Source: Smithellaceae bacterium
GTDB lineage: Bacteria; Desulfobacterota; Syntrophia; Syntrophales; JAQULV01
Direction of reading: 5' to 3'
DNA: 6,284 nt
Assembly (NCBI GenBank): GCA_028718405.1
Contig: JAQULV010000087.1
Span: 1-6,284, forward strand
A program made the translations under genes and the position numbers. Position 1 is the first letter of the stretch, and the number at the start of each line of letters is the position of its first letter. The notes under the pieces are model-generated. The model was not told the DNA's origin. It did not search any database and saw only the letters and a list, made by a program, of their open reading frames with translations. Below are positions 1 through 5,323 of this stretch, piece after piece.

Positions 1-851
1 ATTGCAGAAAGGGCAAGTGTCTCGACTGCGGCGCCTGCAGTGGCGACATCCGGATCGTTACGGCTCCGGACGCAGTGAAGGAAACATCGGGAGGCGTTAC
101 CGCAGAGGAAAGGGAACGCAGCGAAGAACTGCGGTTGCGCTTTAAGTTTACCAAGGAAGGGCCGGCCCGTTTTCTGTCGCACCTCGAGACGTCCGCCGCC
201 CTGGTCCGCGCCATCCGCCGTAGCGGGCTGCGCTTCTTCCACTCGCAAGGTTTCCATCCGCACCCGAAGGTTTCCTTCGCCCTGGCCACCCCTGTAGGAT
301 TGGAAAGTCGTGGTGAATACGTCGACATCTCAGTGGCGGCCCCGCACGTATTTTCGCCTGAAGATCTGATCGCGACGATCAACGCAGCGCTGCCGAAAGG
401 CCTTGCGGTTCAATCGCTGTGTGAGATCGCCTCCGGGGAAGGGTCCCTGGCGGAGAGGATTGCGCAGATGAACTACCTGATAGAGCTCCCGGGGGATTTA
501 ACCGAAAAGAGTCTGGACCTCCTGGAAGAAAAGATGTTAGACTTTTTGAAACGCCGGGAGTTTGTGATCACCAAGGAAAGAAAAGGCAAAACCGTGATCC
601 GCGACATCCGCCCCTCCGTCCTGGAGCTGTCCCTGAACCGAGAGGCCAAGGCGCTGTCACTTGGCGTATCAGTCTCCGGAGGCGGTTCGCTTCGGGCCAC
701 AGACCTTATGGAACATGTCCTGGGATGGGACGAAAAGGCGGCCTCCCTGCTTCGAATCATCAAGACCGACACCTTTTTCGGCGGTCTCCCCGCTTCGGCG
801 GCGAGGAAAGACGCCTCCGGAACAGGACTGTTGGACGGTCAGGGCGCCTAA
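1..851 (+). CDS. Radical SAM protein with fused DUF2344 (radical SAM-linked) domain, 3' part
   Basis: The frame is open from the left edge (first full codon at position 3) to the TAG-type stop at 849-851, giving 282 visible residues; the 5' end lies outside the window. A GTG at 75 could be taken as a start, but the 24 codons before it encode CRKGKCLDCGAC, a C-X4-C-X2-C-X2-C cluster like the one that ends B12-binding radical SAM proteins of the TIGR03960 type. This is therefore better read as a fusion. From about visible residue 43 the protein matches the radical SAM-linked family TIGR03936/DUF2344: FLSHLET, RAIRRSGL, SQGFHPHPKVSFALA, PVGLESRGEYVDI. The family is known both as a separate neighbour and as a fusion to its radical SAM partner. 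Its reaction is not established; frequent linkage to rng, rplU and rpmA suggests an RNA- or ribosome-related role (inference). The four Cys could bind Fe-S or Zn. Confidence 0.85.
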   Translation, partial: CRKGKCLDCGACSGDIRIVTAPDAVKETSGGVTAEERERSEELRLRFKFTKEGPARFLSHLETSAALVRAIRRSGLRFFHSQGFHPHPKVSFALATPVGLESRGEYVDISVAAPHVFSPEDLIATINAALPKGLAVQSLCEIASGEGSLAERIAQMNYLIELPGDLTEKSLDLLEEKMLDFLKRREFVITKERKGKTVIRDIRPSVLELSLNREAKALSLGVSVSGGGSLRATDLMEHVLGWDEKAASLLRIIKTDTFFGGLPASAARKDASGTGLLDGQGA

Positions 852-971
852 CGCCGTTTCTCTTTAATTATCGATCATTAGACACGGTAGCCGCGAAACC
901 GAACAAGTGGAAATTGTTTAGCATCTTTGCCCTAAAGGAGAGAGTTTTTTGCCGGTTAAACATAAATTGTG

Positions 972-1001
972 TTGACAAATGAACATCTTTTCCGCTACAT
1001 T
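972..1001 (+). promoter_or_regulatory. Probable sigma70-type promoter for rplU-rpmA
   Basis: A perfect -35 hexamer TTGACA lies at 972-977 and a -10 TACATT at 996-1001 (4 of 6 matches), with an 18-bp spacer. Transcription would start near 1008, giving a leader of about 28 nt with an AAGGA ribosome-binding site at 1021-1025, 10 nt before the rplU ATG. It lies in the 184-nt gap after the radical SAM gene, where a promoter for the ribosomal genes is expected. Inferred from sequence only. Confidence 0.6.
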
Positions 1002-1035
1002 GCGGCCGAAATTTTTGTCAAAGGACTTGTGAACC

Positions 1036-1347
1036 ATGTATGCAGTAATCAAAACAGGTGGGAAACAGCATCGAGTTTCAGCGGGTGATATGCTCGCCAT
1101 CGAAAAGCTGGAAGGAAACAAGGGCGATGTCGTCGTCTTCGACGAGGTACTCATGGTCTCGGGAGATGCCGGCATCAAAGTGGGAACCCCCGTGGTGGAA
1201 GGTGCAAAGGTCGTCGGTGAAATCGTTGCGCAGATCAAAGGGCCCAAGATCCATGTTTTCAAGATGAAGAGGCGCAAGAGCTACCACAAGAAGACGGGAC
1301 ACCGTCAACAATTGACGACGATGCGCATCAAGGAAATTTCCATTTAG
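1036..1347 (+). CDS. rplU: 50S ribosomal protein L21
   Basis: This encodes L21 (bL21), a 103-residue protein of the large ribosomal subunit that binds 23S rRNA. The N-terminal [11 protein letters not shown] is the family signature. The basic C-terminal stretch ([16 protein letters not shown], about residues 76-91) is the conserved rRNA-binding region, and the length equals the family norm. The ATG has AAGGA 10 nt upstream. It opens a probable transcription unit behind the promoter at 972-1001, and rpmA follows after 14 nt. In Geobacter-like genomes and clostridia, a ribonuclease G gene often sits between the radical SAM/DUF2344 genes and rplU; none is present here. No Bacillus-type L21 autoregulatory leader is evident, since the predicted leader is too short. 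Confidence 0.97.
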   Translation: MYAVIKTGGKQHRVSAGDMLAIEKLEGNKGDVVVFDEVLMVSGDAGIKVGTPVVEGAKVVGEIVAQIKGPKIHVFKMKRRKSYHKKTGHRQQLTTMRIKEISI

Positions 1348-1361
1348 CGAAGGGGTGAAAG

Positions 1362-1616
1362 ATGGCACACAAAAAAGGACAGGGAAGCTCCCGCAACGGA
1401 AGAGACAGCAATTCCCAGAGACGCGGCGTTAAAGTGTTCGGCGGAGAGAAGATCAACGCCGGGGCCATCATTGTCCGCCAGTTGGGAACCAAGATCCATC
1501 CCGGAAACAATGTGGGACTCGGGAAGGATTATACGATCTTTGCCAAGATAGATGGCGTTGTGAAATACGAAAGACTCGACAAAACTAGGAAGAAAGTAAG
1601 CGTCTACGGTACGTAG
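1362..1616 (+). CDS. rpmA: 50S ribosomal protein L27
   Basis: This encodes L27 (bL27), 84 residues, a large-subunit protein whose N-terminal tail reaches the peptidyl transferase centre. [16 protein letters not shown] is the canonical start, followed by [15 protein letters not shown] and [23 protein letters not shown]. The tail begins directly with Met-Ala-His-Lys-Lys, so the cleavable N-terminal extension found in Firmicutes is absent, which argues against that phylum. AAGGGGTG at 1350-1357 is a good ribosome-binding site. The gene lies 14 nt after rplU and is surely co-transcribed with it. Its last codons and TAG stop form part of a hairpin followed by five Ts (1602-1625), which may stop or attenuate transcription before csp. 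Confidence 0.97.
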   Translation: MAHKKGQGSSRNGRDSNSQRRGVKVFGGEKINAGAIIVRQLGTKIHPGNNVGLGKDYTIFAKIDGVVKYERLDKTRKKVSVYGT

Positions 1617-1625
1617 GCAGTTTTT
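1602..1625 (+). terminator. Terminator-like hairpin overlapping the rpmA stop codon
   Basis: Bases 1602-1608 (GTCTACG) pair with 1612-1618 (CGTAGGC) around a 3-nt loop. The stem has seven pairs, one of them G-U. After a two-base AG spacer come five Ts at 1621-1625. The stem contains the rpmA stop codon (1614-1616). The stem is short and only moderately GC-rich, so it would be a partial terminator or attenuator at best. Ribosomes finishing rpmA would cover it, so folding could depend on translation. Confidence 0.4.
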
Positions 1626-1631
1626 ATCCTT

Positions 1632-1638
1632 AAGGAGG
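1632..1638 (+). promoter_or_regulatory. Strong ribosome-binding site of csp
   Basis: AAGGAGG is a full match to the anti-Shine-Dalgarno sequence, 11 nt before the csp ATG at 1650. It fixes the start and contrasts with obgE, which has no such site. No convincing promoter is seen in the 33-nt gap after rpmA, so csp probably depends on transcription from upstream. Confidence 0.8.
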
Positions 1639-1649
1639 GTTTTTGTAGT

Positions 1650-1868
1650 ATGGACAATTCGGCAGAGCGTGAAACCGGGATCGTGAAATGGTTCAACGAC
1701 AAGAAGGGTTATGGATTCATATCCCGGAACTCTGGTGAGGATGTATTCGTCCACCACACATCTATCCAGGCGGATGGTTTCCGCAGTTTGAAGCAGGGGG
1801 AGAAGGTTGAGTTCGCTGTGAAGCAGGACCAGAAGGGTCAGGCGGCAGTGGATGTTCGGAAGGTCTAG
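1650..1868 (+). CDS. Cold-shock domain protein (CspA family)
   Basis: This is a 72-residue single cold-shock domain protein that binds single-stranded RNA and DNA. GIVKWFND (residues 10-17), RNP1 motif KGYGFI (19-24) and RNP2 motif VFVHH (32-36) are all present, followed by GFRSLKQGEKVEF and the closing strand QAAVDVRKV. It is a few residues longer than most family members because of the N-terminal MDNSAERE. CspA-family proteins act as RNA chaperones, and several E. coli members melt terminator hairpins and cause antitermination. The gene is inserted between rpmA and obgE, which are usually adjacent, and has terminator-like structures on both sides. Which Csp paralogue it is, and whether it responds to cold, cannot be told from the sequence. 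Confidence 0.95.
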   Translation: MDNSAERETGIVKWFNDKKGYGFISRNSGEDVFVHHTSIQADGFRSLKQGEKVEFAVKQDQKGQAAVDVRKV

Positions 1869-1873
1869 TTAGT

Positions 1874-1954
1874 TCGGTTACACGAAGCAGAACTTTTCTT
1901 CGTAGGCGTCTCTTTCAGTTTGAGGCGGTAAAGGTGTCGTGCAACCGATTTTTT
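1874..1954 (+). other. Candidate structured RNA or long-loop terminator downstream of csp
   Basis: Bases 1874-1885 (TCGGTTACACGA) pair with 1937-1948 (TCGTGCAACCGA): eleven Watson-Crick pairs with one A-C mismatch at 1880/1942. The stem is followed directly by six Ts (1949-1954). The enclosed 51-nt loop holds a second hairpin, 1907-1912 (CGTCTC) with 1922-1927 (GAGGCG), and possibly a weak AGAA/TTCT hairpin at 1889-1899. The T run can alternatively pair with 1964-1971 to form an AU-rich hairpin. The region could be the 3' UTR fold of csp, a first terminator of a tandem pair, or a cis-regulatory leader of obgE. I do not recognise it as a known riboswitch class. Confidence 0.45.
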
Positions 1955-1975
1955 GACAGGTAATCAAAGAAACGC

Positions 1976-2003
1976 AAAGGCACTTGTCGCAAGTGCCTTT
2001 TTT
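1976..2003 (+). terminator. Intrinsic terminator between csp and obgE
   Basis: AAAGGCACTTG (1976-1986) pairs perfectly with CAAGTGCCTTT (1990-2000) around a TCG loop. This gives eleven uninterrupted pairs, and the T run extends to 2003. By shape it is a textbook rho-independent terminator on the plus strand. It ends only 6 nt before the obgE ATG, which is abnormal for a simple end-of-operon terminator and raises the possibility of regulated read-through. Confidence 0.85.
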
Positions 2004-2009
2004 AATTTC

Positions 2010-3023
2010 ATGAAATTTATCGACGAGGCAACCATCTACGTAAAGTCCGGGGACGGAGGCAAGGGCTGTGTCAGCTTCCGCAGGGAGAAGTATGTCCCCC
2101 GCGGCGGACCCGACGGGGGCAACGGCGGAAAAGGCGGCGACATCGTGATCCGCGCCTCTAATTCGCACAATACCCTGCTTGATCTGAGATATAACCAGCA
2201 CCACGTCGCGAAAAGAGGATCTCACGGTCAAGGGAGCAACCGAACGGGAAAGGATGCCGACGATGTTCAGATCGTCGTCCCCGTTGGCACCGTCGTCAAA
2301 GACGCCGAGACGGGCGAGGTCCTGGCCGATCTTGCCGCCGACGGGGCCGTCTTCATCGCCGCCCATGGCGGCATCGGCGGACGGGGAAACGCCAGCTTCG
2401 CCACGGCAACGCACCAAACACCGCGTTTCGCTCAGGACGGCATCCCGGGCGAGGAACGCCATCTGAAACTGGAACTGAAGCTGCTAGCTGACGTCGGCAT
2501 CATCGGCTTTCCCAACGTGGGCAAATCCACCTTCATCTCGCACGTCTCGGCCGCCAAACCCAAAGTCGCCGATTACCCCTTCACGACGCTTACGCCCCAT
2601 CTGGGCGTCGTGAGATACGGAAGGGACCATGCCTTCGTTCTGGCGGATATACCCGGGCTGATCGAGGGCGCCAGCCACGGGATGGGTATGGGCACACAGT
2701 TTCTCCGACACGTCGAGAGGACCAAGGTGCTTTTTCACATCATCGATATCTCGCGCGCCGATTATGAAAGTGCCGAGCACGATTACGAGGTCATCAATGC
2801 CGAGTTGGCCTCGTTCAATTCCTCTCTCTCCGCTAAGACTCAGGTCGTCGCCATCAATAAAGTCGACCTGCCCGTGACGCGGGAGCGCCTGAAAAAAGAA
2901 ATTGACAACTTTGCGCAAAGAGGGATAAAGGTTTTACCCTTTTCAGCCGTGACCGGCGAGGGCGTAGAGCAAGTGATCCATGCGATCGCGGCCGCCCTAA
3001 AGGACGCGAAGGCAAACGAATAG
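2010..3023 (+). CDS. obgE: GTPase Obg (50S assembly / stress GTPase)
   Basis: Obg is an essential GTPase that acts on late 50S subunit assembly and in stress signalling. From the ATG at 2010 the protein has 337 residues and begins MKFIDEATIYVKSGDGGKG, the standard Obg start. The glycine-rich Obg fold covers about residues 1-158, including RGGPDGGNGGKGGDI. The G domain follows: G1 GFPNVGKST (166-174), G2 YPFTTLTPHLG, G3 DIPGLIEGA, G4 NKVD and G5 SAVTGEG. The variable C-terminal extension of some Obg proteins is absent. The frame stays open upstream to a TTG at 1953, but that extension would be encoded by the terminator hairpin and is not Obg-like, so it was rejected. No Shine-Dalgarno sequence precedes 2010; the leader is U-rich. 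proB follows after 4 nt. Confidence 0.96.
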   Translation: MKFIDEATIYVKSGDGGKGCVSFRREKYVPRGGPDGGNGGKGGDIVIRASNSHNTLLDLRYNQHHVAKRGSHGQGSNRTGKDADDVQIVVPVGTVVKDAETGEVLADLAADGAVFIAAHGGIGGRGNASFATATHQTPRFAQDGIPGEERHLKLELKLLADVGIIGFPNVGKSTFISHVSAAKPKVADYPFTTLTPHLGVVRYGRDHAFVLADIPGLIEGASHGMGMGTQFLRHVERTKVLFHIIDISRADYESAEHDYEVINAELASFNSSLSAKTQVVAINKVDLPVTRERLKKEIDNFAQRGIKVLPFSAVTGEGVEQVIHAIAAALKDAKANE

Positions 3024-3027
3024 AATC

Positions 3028-4172
3028 ATGGCAACCATCAGAAAAGAAATCCTGGCCAACGTCAAACGGGTGTTGATCAAGGTCGGAAGTGCCGTACTTA
3101 CCGGCGAAGACGGTCTCGACCTGCAGATCATTGAACAGCTCGTGGGTGAGATCGCCGAACTTACCAGGGAAAACTACCAGATCGTCATCGTTACTTCGGG
3201 TGCCATCGCCTCCGGCAAGCACCGGATGGGTATCACGACGAAACTGAAGAGTATCCCTCAGAAGCAGGCCGCGGCCGCCATCGGGCAGGGGCGGTTGATG
3301 AGGATCTACTCCAACGCCTTCGGGAAATACGGCCTCTACGTAGCTCAGATCCTGCTCACCATGAGCGATCTGGACGACCGCAAACGCTTCCTCAACGTCC
3401 GCAACACCCTGTCCACCCTCATGGACTGGGGGTCATCGCCATCATCAACGAGAACGATTCGGTGGCCGTCGACGAGATCAAATTCGGCGACAACGACCAG
3501 CTTGCCGCCATGATCGCCAACATCACGGACGCCCAGTTGGTCATCAACCTCACGAGCACCGAAGGCCTCTACGACAAGAACCCCGCGCAGAACAAACACG
3601 CCAAGCTGATCCCGCTCGTTCGGGAAATCACCGAAGAGATCGAAGAGGCCGCCGAGGAAAAGGGAAACGAACTGGGAACCGGCGGGATGAAGAGCAAGGT
3701 CTTGGCCGCCAAGAAGGTCACGGCCTACGGCATTCCTTACATCATCGCCCCGGGCAAGCAGCCAGGGATCATCTCGGACATCTTCGCCGGCAAAGAAAAA
3801 GGGACGCTCTTTCTCCCTGCTTCTGAGCCCCTCAACAGCAGAAAGCACTGGATCGCCTTCACCCTGAAATCGCGGGGCCGACTCTACATCGACGAGGGAG
3901 CGAAACAGGCCATCCTGGAAGAAGGCAAGAGCCTCCTTCCCTCCGGTGTCACCGCTGTCGAGGGTGATTTTGTCACCGGCGACCCTGTGACGTGCTTGGA
4001 TACCAAAGGGAACCCCATCGCCAAGGGCCTCATCAACTACTCATCGGAAGAGGTCCGCAAGATCATGGGGCTCAAGACCTCCAAGATCGAACAGGTCCTG
4101 GGCTACAAGGACTACGACGAGGTGATCCACCGCGACAACCTAGCGGTAATGAAACAGGTGGCCCGCAGATAG
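3028..4172 (+). CDS. proB: Glutamate 5-kinase, interrupted by a one-base frameshift
   Basis: ProB phosphorylates L-glutamate with ATP, the first step of proline synthesis in the cytoplasm. Residues 1-135 read in one frame: KRVLIKVGSAVLT, VTSGAIASGKHRMG, KQAAAAIGQGRLM, NTLSTLMDWG. After the G run at 3428-3432 the rest continues one frame back: VIAIINENDSVAVDEIKFGDND, STEGLYDKNP, GTGGMKSKVLAAKK. A C-terminal PUA domain follows (GRLYIDEGAK to the end near 4172). Adding one G would restore a protein of about 381 residues, a normal length for PUA-containing ProB. As written, the first frame ends at 3511-3513 after 161 residues. Both halves are well conserved, so this is either a sequencing error or a very recent mutation. 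It starts 4 nt after obgE and is probably translationally coupled. proA does not follow. Confidence 0.9.
3428..3432 (+). other. Frameshift site in proB (run of five Gs)
   Basis: The upstream frame reads ATG GAC TGG GGG TCA; the family sequence after Trp-Gly should be Val-Ile-x-Ile-Ile-Asn-Glu-Asn-Asp, which appears in the frame starting GTC at 3432. One base is missing, most simply one G from a run of six. Homopolymer undercalling is a common sequencing error. No classic X-XXY-YYZ slippery heptamer is seen. Confidence 0.85.
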
Positions 4173-4189
4173 GCTCTTTTCTAGCCTTT
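4171..4189. terminator. Weak hairpin between convergent proB and ogt
   Basis: AGGCT (4171-4175) pairs with AGCCT (4183-4187) around a 7-nt loop and is followed by TT. It overlaps the stop codons of both convergent genes (proB at 4170-4172, ogt at 4181-4183). Five pairs and a short T tract make it a poor terminator. It is the only candidate in the 8-nt gap. Confidence 0.25.
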
Positions 4190-4750
4190 CCTAAGACAGC
4201 TATCGCTGACCTTACCCTTTGCGTCGAAAGTAACGCCCTCCATTTCCAGCAAACGCCGTTTTAACGCGAGGCCGCCCCCGAAGCCGCCCAGGGCGCCGCC
4301 GGACCTGACGACCCGGTGGCAGGGGATAACCAGGGGGAAGGGGTTTTTCGCGAGCGCCTGTCCCACCGCTCTGGCGCCACGCGGCACCCCGAGGCGTCGG
4401 GCCAACTCCCCGTAAGTGAGCACCGTTCCGCGGGGAATGCGTCTCGTCGCCATAAGAACCCGCCGCTGGAAACCCTTTAACACTCCCATATCCAGACCTT
4501 CCAGGGAAAGCGGTGCCGGGTCACCCTTCAAATAGCCGGCAACATGGGCGGGAAACTTCTTTCCCTTGGCTTCCGCTCGATCCTTCACCGCCGCTTTCTT
4601 GCCGCGACCGGGCAAGATGATCCTGCCAATCGGGGCGTCGCCCCCCGTTCCCTCCCAGAGAACGGCAACCTCTCCCCAGGGAAAGTCGATCCGACTGCAG
4701 ACGGAGCTCTCGTGGCGGCCGGCCTTTGTCTTGATTGTTTTCTTCTGCAT
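4181..4750 (-). CDS. ogt: Methylated-DNA--[protein]-cysteine S-methyltransferase (O6-alkylguanine-DNA alkyltransferase)
   Basis: This suicide DNA-repair protein moves alkyl groups from O6-alkylguanine to its own cysteine. It has 189 residues. The active site IPCHRVV puts the acceptor cysteine at residue 144. The DNA-binding helix-turn-helix is IPRGTVLTYGELARRLG (105-121). ARAVGQAL carries the base-flipping arginine equivalent (R127), and N136 in KNPFP matches the conserved asparagine. GGLALKRRLLEMEG closes the domain. The N-terminal 90 residues are poorly conserved, as is usual in this family. There is no Ada-type N-terminal zinc domain. It is the third gene of the uvrC-mntP-ogt run, 12 nt after mntP, with AAGGAG at 4759-4764. 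It converges on proB with an 8-nt gap. The symbol ogt is chosen by architecture; an ada-like name is less likely. Confidence 0.93.
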   Translation of the reverse strand: MQKKTIKTKAGRHESSVCSRIDFPWGEVAVLWEGTGGDAPIGRIILPGRGKKAAVKDRAEAKGKKFPAHVAGYLKGDPAPLSLEGLDMGVLKGFQRRVLMATRRIPRGTVLTYGELARRLGVPRGARAVGQALAKNPFPLVIPCHRVVRSGGALGGFGGGLALKRRLLEMEGVTFDAKGKVSDSCLRKG

Positions 4751-4758
4751 CGCTTGTT

Positions 4759-4764
4759 CTCCTT
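4759..4764 (-). promoter_or_regulatory. Ribosome-binding site of ogt, overlapping the mntP stop
   Basis: AAGGAG on the minus strand lies 8 nt before the ogt ATG (4748-4750), and its first bases belong to the mntP TAA stop (4763-4765). Termination of mntP translation would therefore deliver ribosomes to ogt, which supports one transcript with coupled translation. Confidence 0.75.
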
Positions 4765-5323
4765 AAAACATGTGCTGGGCCAGAATCCTGACCCCGATCC
4801 CGATTAAAACCACGCCTCCCAGGATTTCCACCTTTCTTCCGAAAAGCATCCCCAGGGGTCTTCCGAAGAGCATCCCCACCGCCGTGATGACAAAACAGAC
4901 GAGGCCAATGACCGCACTGGGATAAAGGATGGGCGTCTTGAGCAGAGCGAGGCTGAGTCCCACAGCCAGGGCGTCGATACTGGTAGCTACGGAGAGCATA
5001 AGAAGCGTAAGCCCTGTGGTCGGGTCATGACCCGTATCGTTTTCGTCCGCGGCCCGAAAGGCTTCATGGATCATCTTCAATCCCACGTAGAGGAGCAATC
5101 CGAAAGCGACCCAGTGATCGTAAGCCCCGATGTAGTCCACAACGGTGCCACCGATAAGCCAACCCAGAATAGGCATGGCAAACTGAAACACCCCGAAACC
5201 AAGGGAGAGCCGCAGGATCGGCATCCAGGAAATGCCGGAACGGGAGGCGCCCAAAGCGATGGCGACGGACAGAGCGTCCATACTGAGTCCGACGGCCAGG
5301 ATGAAGATCGAGAGGTTACTCAT
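4763..5323 (-). CDS. mntP: Manganese efflux pump MntP (YebN family)
   Basis: This is an inner-membrane protein of 186 residues that exports Mn(II) in characterised homologues. Six hydrophobic segments are visible, at about residues 4-26, 36-58, 68-86, 104-127, 133-153 and 166-183. Two duplicated acidic motifs mark the family: SMDALSVAIALG (D16) in segment 1 and SIDALAVGLSLA (D117) in segment 4. FGVFQFAMPILGW (44-56) is also typical, and a short charged loop (90-101) joins the two halves. The length is normal for MntP. The ATG overlaps the uvrC stop as ATGA (5320-5323), and no Shine-Dalgarno sequence is seen, so it probably depends on translational coupling to uvrC. No yybP-ykoY manganese riboswitch precedes it, because the upstream bases are uvrC coding sequence. 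Confidence 0.93.
   Translation of the reverse strand: MSNLSIFILAVGLSMDALSVAIALGASRSGISWMPILRLSLGFGVFQFAMPILGWLIGGTVVDYIGAYDHWVAFGLLLYVGLKMIHEAFRAADENDTGHDPTTGLTLLMLSVATSIDALAVGLSLALLKTPILYPSAVIGLVCFVITAVGMLFGRPLGMLFGRKVEILGGVVLIGIGVRILAQHMF

Noticed and set aside
843..865. GGCG/CGCC hairpin at the end of the radical SAM gene as a terminator
   Set aside because: Only four pairs and an interrupted pyrimidine tail; too weak to support.
934..975. Short ORF of eight codons (TTG at 949, TGA at 973) behind an AAAGGAG sequence
   Set aside because: It lies upstream of the likely rplU transcription start, uses a rare start codon, and its length gives no coding signal.
992..1005. CCGC/GCGG inverted repeat around the rplU -10 box as an operator
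   Set aside because: Four-base arms in GC-rich DNA are expected by chance; no second copy is seen.
1874..1948. Integron attC-like site or small inverted-repeat element
   Set aside because: The outer ends do not carry RYYYAAC/GTTRRRY core sites, no target-site duplication or transposase is seen, and the genes around it are core genes.
1953..1981. TTGACA at 1953-1958 as a -35 box for obgE
   Set aside because: No acceptable -10 hexamer occurs 16-18 nt downstream; the spacing falls on the start of the terminator stem.
1979..1992. GGCAC...GCA resembling a sigma54 promoter in front of obgE
   Set aside because: The GG and GC elements are 8 nt apart instead of 10, and the bases are fully explained by the perfect terminator stem.
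1953..2009. N-terminal extension of obgE from a TTG at 1953
   Set aside because: The 19 extra residues are encoded by the terminator hairpin and its flanks, have no ribosome-binding site at proper distance, and do not resemble Obg; the family start matches the ATG at 2010.
1878..2918. Long open frames antisense to obgE and other genes
   Set aside because: They lie opposite well-conserved genes, have no recognisable motifs or ribosome-binding sites, and are typical by-products of GC-rich codon usage.
3426..3435. Programmed ribosomal frameshift in proB
   Set aside because: ProB is not known to use one, and there is no standard slippery heptamer or obvious stimulator; single-base loss in a G run is simpler.
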